Source of the DNA: a virus
DNA length: 42,073 nucleotides
Direction: 5' to 3' (one strand)
Virus record (IMG/VR): IMGVR_UViG_3300035099_000081
Span: 1-42,073 of that record
A program made the position numbers and the translations under genes. Below, in pieces: positions 39,230-42,073 of this stretch (position 1 is the stretch's first letter; every line of letters starts with the position of its first letter). A model generated the notes under the pieces. That model worked only from the letters and a program-made list of their open reading frames with translations, had not been told where the DNA came from and did no database searches.

Positions 39230-39683
39230 GGGGAACCAGACGCCATCATCGAGATTCGCGCTGGGGGGTGCTGGCGCGTCCTGACCAGCCGCCAGCCTGC
39301 CCGCCAAATCCACGGCAGAGGCCCCCTATTTACATAAGAACCAAACTGCGACAGGCTGGCCAATGGGGGCAAAGCCTGTCTGCGGGCTGGGGGATACCCA
39401 TACGGGGTATGGGTATGGCCTGCACAGCGCAAGGGGAGAACCGGTTCCCCGTACCCGTTGCTCACACCCCGCCTACAACGGGTTACACATGGCCTACACC
39501 TGTGGGCATCGGCCGCTCACTAGCTGGCCACGCCACAACCACCACTGGCCAGGCCGTCCTATCCTTCGACTTCGCATGATAATCGTAGCTAGTCCTTCTA
39601 AGTCCAAAGCTAGCCGTTTCATTCGGGCGTCACTATATCAAGCAAAATCCTAAAGTCGTATCTAGGATGATGGCCGGAAATGC
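39230..39683. other. Divergent intergenic region with palindromes
   Basis: No gene is supported here. It separates the minus and plus arms. Visible structure: ATACCCATA/TATGGGTAT with a 5-base loop at 39394-39416, a GAACCGGTTC palindrome near 39437-39446, and repeated short GGCCA/TGGCC motifs. A likely control region; operator sites and further promoters are plausible but unproven. Confidence 0.5.
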
Positions 39684-39711
39684 TTGACCAGCTTTGGAGC
39701 GGCATGATAAG
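39684..39711 (+). promoter_or_regulatory. Plus-strand promoter of the right arm
   Basis: TTGACC (39684-39689), 16 bases, GATAAG (39706-39711). The predicted start near 39718 falls just before the first arm of the pseudoknot-like leader. Confidence 0.5.
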
Positions 39712-39717
39712 GTTTGG

Positions 39718-39826
39718 GCAGGTAGAGCGGCTAAGGGCCGGATTTCAGTTAGCAACGAACCCCTGGCTGGCCCGCTCTACCGAACGGCCACCGGCCGGGG
39801 GTTTGTTGCGAAAGGAAGGATGGGAC
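39718..39826 (+). ncRNA. Candidate structured leader RNA (pseudoknot-capable)
   Basis: Two interleaved stems: GTAGAGCGG (39722-39730) with CCGCTCTAC (39772-39780), perfect 9 bp; and 39752-39763 (GCAACGAACCCC) with 39798-39809, 12 bp with one G-U. The order A-B-A'-B' is that of an H-type pseudoknot. The ribosome site GGAAGGA and ATG 39827 follow the second stem. This could be a riboswitch or an autogenously regulated leader. Confidence 0.5.
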
Positions 39827-40078
39827 ATGGCGCACTTCAGGGGATACGTCGTTAGGGGACCCGCCATAGGGGACCGGCTAAGGGAACCCGCTAGCAGAGT
39901 AGGCACTAAGAGGAGCGGCCTCGAAGTCGTTGCCCAGTCCTGGCACGGCCAAATCCGTGTCGTCCTGTGGCACAAGGACGGCACGGATTGGGCGCGTATC
40001 GTCGTTGAGCCGCACGGCGACCCCGCCGCGGGCAAGGACCTATGGTGTGGGCCAGTGAAGGACCTGCGGGCGTCGTAG
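39827..40078 (+). CDS. Small hypothetical protein
   Basis: An 83-aa protein, first in the plus arm. It shows two beta-type stretches (HFRGYVVRGPAIGDRL and GQIRVVLWHKDGTDWARIVV). ATG 39827 is preceded by GGAAGGATGGG. No family recognised. Its mRNA would begin with the structured leader 39718-39826. Confidence 0.65.
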   Translation: MAHFRGYVVRGPAIGDRLREPASRVGTKRSGLEVVAQSWHGQIRVVLWHKDGTDWARIVVEPHGDPAAGKDLWCGPVKDLRAS

Positions 40079-40087
40079 GCAGGCAGA

Positions 40088-40149
40088 TGGCGGCTTCCTG
40101 CCGCCACCCCTGCGCCTTGATGGCGGGGCGCAGAGCTGGAAGCAGGAGG
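40088..40149 (+). promoter_or_regulatory. R element 1: double hairpin plus ribosome site
   Basis: TGGCGGC-TTCCT-GCCGCCA (40088-40106), a second stem CTGCGCC/GGCGCAG (40110-40133), then GGAAGCAGGAGG. It fills the gap between two genes; the TTCCT loop is complementary to the AGGA of the ribosome site. Related to 40326-40389 and 40775-40836. Confidence 0.7.
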
Positions 40150-40156
40150 AGATACA

Positions 40157-40318
40157 GTGAAAACCCACATCTACCGGGACAGCTACCACGATACGTACCG
40201 GCGTTGGATCAGGACGCTATGCGGGCGCGTGATCACGGGTGAGCATGTAGCAGACAGGCCGATGGACGCCACGTGCGAGACCTGCCACGCGATACACATT
40301 CACAAGGCGCTGCAGTAG
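40157..40318 (+). CDS. 53-aa protein with Cys/His C-terminus
   Basis: GTG 40157 has a perfect AGGAGG (40144-40149) seven bases upstream. The product is His/Tyr-rich (THIYRDSYHDTYRRWIRTLC) and ends CETCHAIHIHKALQ, a likely metal-binding site. Function unknown. Confidence 0.6.
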   Translation: MKTHIYRDSYHDTYRRWIRTLCGRVITGEHVADRPMDATCETCHAIHIHKALQ

Positions 40319-40325
40319 CGCCCAG

Positions 40326-40389
40326 TGGCGGCTTCCTGCCGCCTCACGAGCGCACTCATGGGAGCGCGTTGGTGATAGGGCAGGAAGGG
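40326..40389 (+). promoter_or_regulatory. R element 2: double hairpin plus ribosome site
   Basis: GGCGGC-TTCCT-GCCGCC (40327-40343), a weaker second stem around GCGC...GCGC (40350-40367), then GCAGGAAGGG. It shares 25 identical bases with R element 3 (CGCCCAGTGGCGGC onward), directly after the preceding stop codon. Confidence 0.65.
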
Positions 40390-40398
40390 AACGGAAAG

Positions 40399-40767
40399 AT
40401 GAATGAAACAGCCCAGGTTGTCAGCTTTGTTCCGAGTTTCGTGGAGGCCATCGATAGGGAGATGGCTGAGTGCCGCAAGATACTGGCAGAGCGCATGGCG
40501 CGTTGGTCATGTGCAAAGCTAAAGGAAGTAGTCGCCAGCACCGATGAAACCCTGTATAGCCATCCTGCGCAAACACTTCTAGAGGCTACAATGAAGGCAA
40601 GTGGTAAGGCAATCCGAGTGGCTGAGTGGTACATCGATAGCCAGGGCCGATGCCAGCACAAGAGCTACGCCAAAGGCAACACTCGTAAGGCCCACATCCG
40701 TGACATGGACCATATCTACACTCGCGGCGATCTGAATGACACATGGATAGAAGCATGGATAGCGTAA
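40399..40767 (+). CDS. Hypothetical protein of the plus arm
   Basis: A 122-aa mostly helical protein (VEAIDREMAECRKILAERMA), then a segment IRVAEWYIDSQGRCQHKSY. ATG 40399 has AGGAAGGG about 9 bases upstream. The composition is less GC-rich than its neighbours. No family recognised. Confidence 0.6.
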   Translation: MNETAQVVSFVPSFVEAIDREMAECRKILAERMARWSCAKLKEVVASTDETLYSHPAQTLLEATMKASGKAIRVAEWYIDSQGRCQHKSYAKGNTRKAHIRDMDHIYTRGDLNDTWIEAWIA

Positions 40768-40774
40768 CGCCCAG

Positions 40775-40836
40775 TGGCGGCTTCCTGCCGCCACCCCTGC
40801 CCACTCGCGGGAGCGGGCAGAGTTGGAAGCAGGAGG
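40775..40836 (+). promoter_or_regulatory. R element 3: double hairpin plus ribosome site
   Basis: TGGCGGC-TTCCT-GCCGCCA (40775-40793), second stem CTGCCC...GGGCAG (40797-40820) with an inner CTC/GAG, then GGAAGCAGGAGG (ribosome site 40831-40836). Same order and spacing as R element 1. Confidence 0.7.
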
Positions 40837-40843
40837 GGATAGG

Positions 40844-41002
40844 ATGATAGAGATAAAAGAGTCTGTAGGTATTTGGAAGGTTTACCGCGATGGGGCGCTA
40901 CAGGCTCGCTTCCTCTCACGTGAGGCTGCGGAACAGTACGTGAGGCAGATGGGCTGGGGAGTGCGGCTGGTGTGCAAGCGCTGTGAGAAGGTTGCACCAT
41001 AA
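40844..41002 (+). CDS. 52-aa protein with C-terminal CKRC
   Basis: ATG 40844 has AGGAGG seven bases upstream. The product has a beta start (IEIKESVGIWKVYRDGALQA), a helix (LSREAAEQYVRQM) and VRLVCKRCEK at the end, a possible half zinc ribbon. Its stop overlaps the next start as TAATG. Confidence 0.6.
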   Translation: MIEIKESVGIWKVYRDGALQARFLSREAAEQYVRQMGWGVRLVCKRCEKVAP

Positions 41003-41172
41003 TGGCGTACCACGAATACCTGATTGCCTGGTCAAGTCCGTGGGCGTGGCGGTGGGTACCTAAGATATGCCGGACCCATGACGGCGGCTGGGTACATTGG
41101 GGCCGTTGGCTATTGGAGGCGTACCATCGCCCAGCCGTGGCGACGCGGAGTTGCAAGCAGGAGCAGGGCTAG
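41002..41172 (+). CDS. 56-aa Trp-rich peptide
   Basis: TAATG-coupled to the preceding gene. Trp-rich (LIAWSSPWAWRWVPKICR, then GGWVHWGRWLLEAYH). The last third is encoded by what looks like a decayed R element (41128-41160, ending GAGTTGCAAGCAGGAG), so the gene may have been extended into it. Function unknown. Confidence 0.45.
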   Translation: MAYHEYLIAWSSPWAWRWVPKICRTHDGGWVHWGRWLLEAYHRPAVATRSCKQEQG

Positions 41173-41188
41173 GGCCGGTAGCCCTGGG
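41164..41188 (+). promoter_or_regulatory. Q hairpin 1 before gene 41199-41390
   Basis: AGGGC-CGGTA-GCCCT within an 18-base motif identical to 41482-41499. GAAGGGA follows, then ATG 41199. Confidence 0.55.
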
Positions 41189-41198
41189 AAGGGACAAG

Positions 41199-41390
41199 AT
41201 GAGGGTACGTTCGCGCCGCAGATGTTCGGGCTGCGGGAAAAGCACGCGAGTATGGCACACGCAGCGCTGCAAGACCTGTGGGACGCAATACGTGTTCTGT
41301 GAGCGTTGCTATCACGATGGCGATGTGCAGGATTGTCCTTGGGATGAATCCTGGCACAAGCACCACACGAGCAAGGGGTTGCCAGTCTAG
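41199..41390 (+). CDS. Small multi-zinc-finger protein
   Basis: A 63-aa protein with a basic start (MRVRSRRR) and ribbons CSGCGKSTRVWHTQRCKTCG and FCERCYHDGDVQDC, eight or more Cys/His ligands for two zincs. ATG 41199 has GAAGGGA upstream. It resembles small treble-clef or RING-like phage proteins in layout only. Confidence 0.6.
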   Translation: MRVRSRRRCSGCGKSTRVWHTQRCKTCGTQYVFCERCYHDGDVQDCPWDESWHKHHTSKGLPV

Positions 41391-41404
41391 CGGGCGCTCA
41401 GGCG

Positions 41405-41511
41405 CTGGCCCCTGGGCCTACTGCTCAAGACGCTGGACGACGCGACGGCCGATGACCAGCCTAGAGGTAGGCCCAGGGGCCAGGGCCGGTAGCCCTGGGG
41501 AAAGGAGAATC
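41405..41511 (+). promoter_or_regulatory. Q element 2: 17-bp long stem overlapping a short hairpin
   Basis: The arms 41405-41421 and 41467-41483 are perfect 17-bp complements with a 45-base loop. The right arm overlaps the short hairpin CCAGGGC-CGGTA-GCCCTGG (41480-41498) by 4 bases, so the two stems compete. GGAAAGGAG and ATG 41515 follow. A possible translational switch. Confidence 0.6.
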
Positions 41512-41514
41512 ACC

Positions 41515-41697
41515 ATGAAGACCTACCGAGTCTGGCTCGAGGTTAAGGAAGAGCGATACATCGATGTCCAGGCGCGCAGCAAAGAGGAGGCACGCCGGTT
41601 GGCCGAGGAGATTGGTGCTGATAACACGCACGCCAGCGGTGAGTCCCAATGGCGCATCTTCGCTGTGCAGCCACGCGACACCAATTGGGAGGATTGA
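41515..41697 (+). CDS. 60-aa small alpha/beta protein
   Basis: ATG 41515, AAGGAG about 8 bases upstream. KTYRVWLEVKEERYIDVQAR then SKEEARRLAEEIGADN: a beta-beta-alpha pattern as in small phage DPF/ribosome-hibernation-like folds; not assigned. It ends GESQWRIFAVQPRDT. Confidence 0.6.
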   Translation: MKTYRVWLEVKEERYIDVQARSKEEARRLAEEIGADNTHASGESQWRIFAVQPRDTNWED

Positions 41698-41700
41698 GCC

Positions 41701-41997
41701 ATGACACTGAAGGATATGTGCTACCGCCAGCACGTGCGGCCCACCAATGGCCGCTCGCACGCGGGCAGGTTACGCGACGAGGACGGCGTGCCCACCACTC
41801 CGCCGCGTCCAGGCCGGACATGCCGGTTTGTGAGCACAAGCGGCGTCGAGGGTAGGGCGATATTCCTACGCTCCTATGCTATGGGCAGGTTCGTTGCGGC
41901 GCAGGTTCAGAACCCGGTAGGGCTGGACGGCCAGCCTTTGAAGCACTGGGGCAGCATCGCAATCACGGACTGCTGCCTAGATTGGGGGGAAAAATGA
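41701..41997 (+). CDS. 98-aa hypothetical protein
   Basis: It starts 3 bases after the previous stop with GGAGG in the preceding codons. Basic N-terminal half, and a GRFVAAQVQNPVGLDGQPL / SIAITDCCLDW end. The stop overlaps the next ATG as ATGA. No family recognised. Confidence 0.6.
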   Translation: MTLKDMCYRQHVRPTNGRSHAGRLRDEDGVPTTPPRPGRTCRFVSTSGVEGRAIFLRSYAMGRFVAAQVQNPVGLDGQPLKHWGSIAITDCCLDWGEK

Positions 41998-42073
41998 GCG
42001 CCAATGCCCGGCTGACTGAGCAGACAATCCGGGATGCCCTGAAACGTGTGAAGGACGCGAACCCGCCGCCCGC
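41994..42073 (+). CDS. 3'-truncated small protein
   Basis: ATGA-coupled to the previous gene; 26 codons (MSANARLTEQTIRDALKRV...) run off the right edge. Possibly the same gene as the fragment at 1-162 if the ends are joined with some missing sequence. Confidence 0.5.
   Translation, partial: MSANARLTEQTIRDALKRVKDANPPP

Noticed and set aside
39715-39790. tRNA-like stretch (GGTAGAGCGGC then TTCAGTTAGC)
   Set aside because: It resembles a D-arm, but no acceptor stem, anticodon arm and T-arm can be fitted together on either strand.

Overview
The window looks like an essentially complete, roughly 42 kb genome of a tailed bacteriophage (Caudoviricetes) of unidentified host. Supporting genes are large terminase, portal, scaffold, major capsid protein, tail-fibre-like proteins, a GH25-type endolysin with holin-like neighbours, a tyrosine recombinase, a RepA-type ATPase, a Holliday-junction-resolvase-like nuclease and two DNA methyltransferases. 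I see no tape measure, tail tube or sheath. Two very large virion-type proteins (742 and 1581 aa), one with a lysozyme-like segment, favour a podovirus-like particle, but this is inference. No rRNA, tRNA, CRISPR array or transposase was seen. The integrase suggests a temperate history; I did not recognise a CI-type repressor.

Layout. A small plus-strand arm runs from a promoter near 39.7 kb to the right end, and the same orientation continues at the left end with a truncated ORF and the integrase (1-797). Everything from 39194 down to 739 is on the minus strand, apart from one 50-aa membrane-protein gene at 28.5 kb. If the molecule is circular or circularly permuted, this gives one divergent control region (39195-39683) and one convergent point (739-797).

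The minus arm, in order of transcription, holds: terminase small subunit-like protein and two conserved phage proteins (39.2-37.6 kb); a GCC-rich pentamer array (37.2-37.6 kb); a ribbon-helix-helix protein; large terminase; portal; two giant virion proteins; scaffold; capsid; small head/decoration proteins; four large tail/fibre genes (22-14 kb); a lysis block (12.9-11.5 kb); a metallophosphoesterase; two methyltransferases; then small mostly cysteine-rich early-type genes with an HNH-like protein, a resolvase and a RepA-like helicase ATPase; an iteron-like region (3.37-3.52 kb) that is the best origin candidate; and more tiny cysteine-rich genes up to the integrase. Genes are packed with ATGA, GTGA or TGATG overlaps, and many have strong AGGAGG-type ribosome sites. 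Several real genes are shorter than 60 codons and easily missed.

The most unusual content is: (i) a hierarchical NNGCC pentamer array punctuated by six TGACTGCC marks; (ii) a double-psi beta-barrel (RlpA-like) reading frame overprinted by a zinc-ribbon gene and a membrane-peptide gene in another frame; (iii) repeated RNA hairpin modules whose loops match ribosome-binding sites in the plus arm, plus a pseudoknot-forming leader; (iv) two copies of a sigma70-like promoter fused to the same leader hairpin, ahead of terminase and scaffold; (v) a dyad-symmetric GTTGCGC cluster; (vi) a gene bracketed by duplicated integrase 3' ends.
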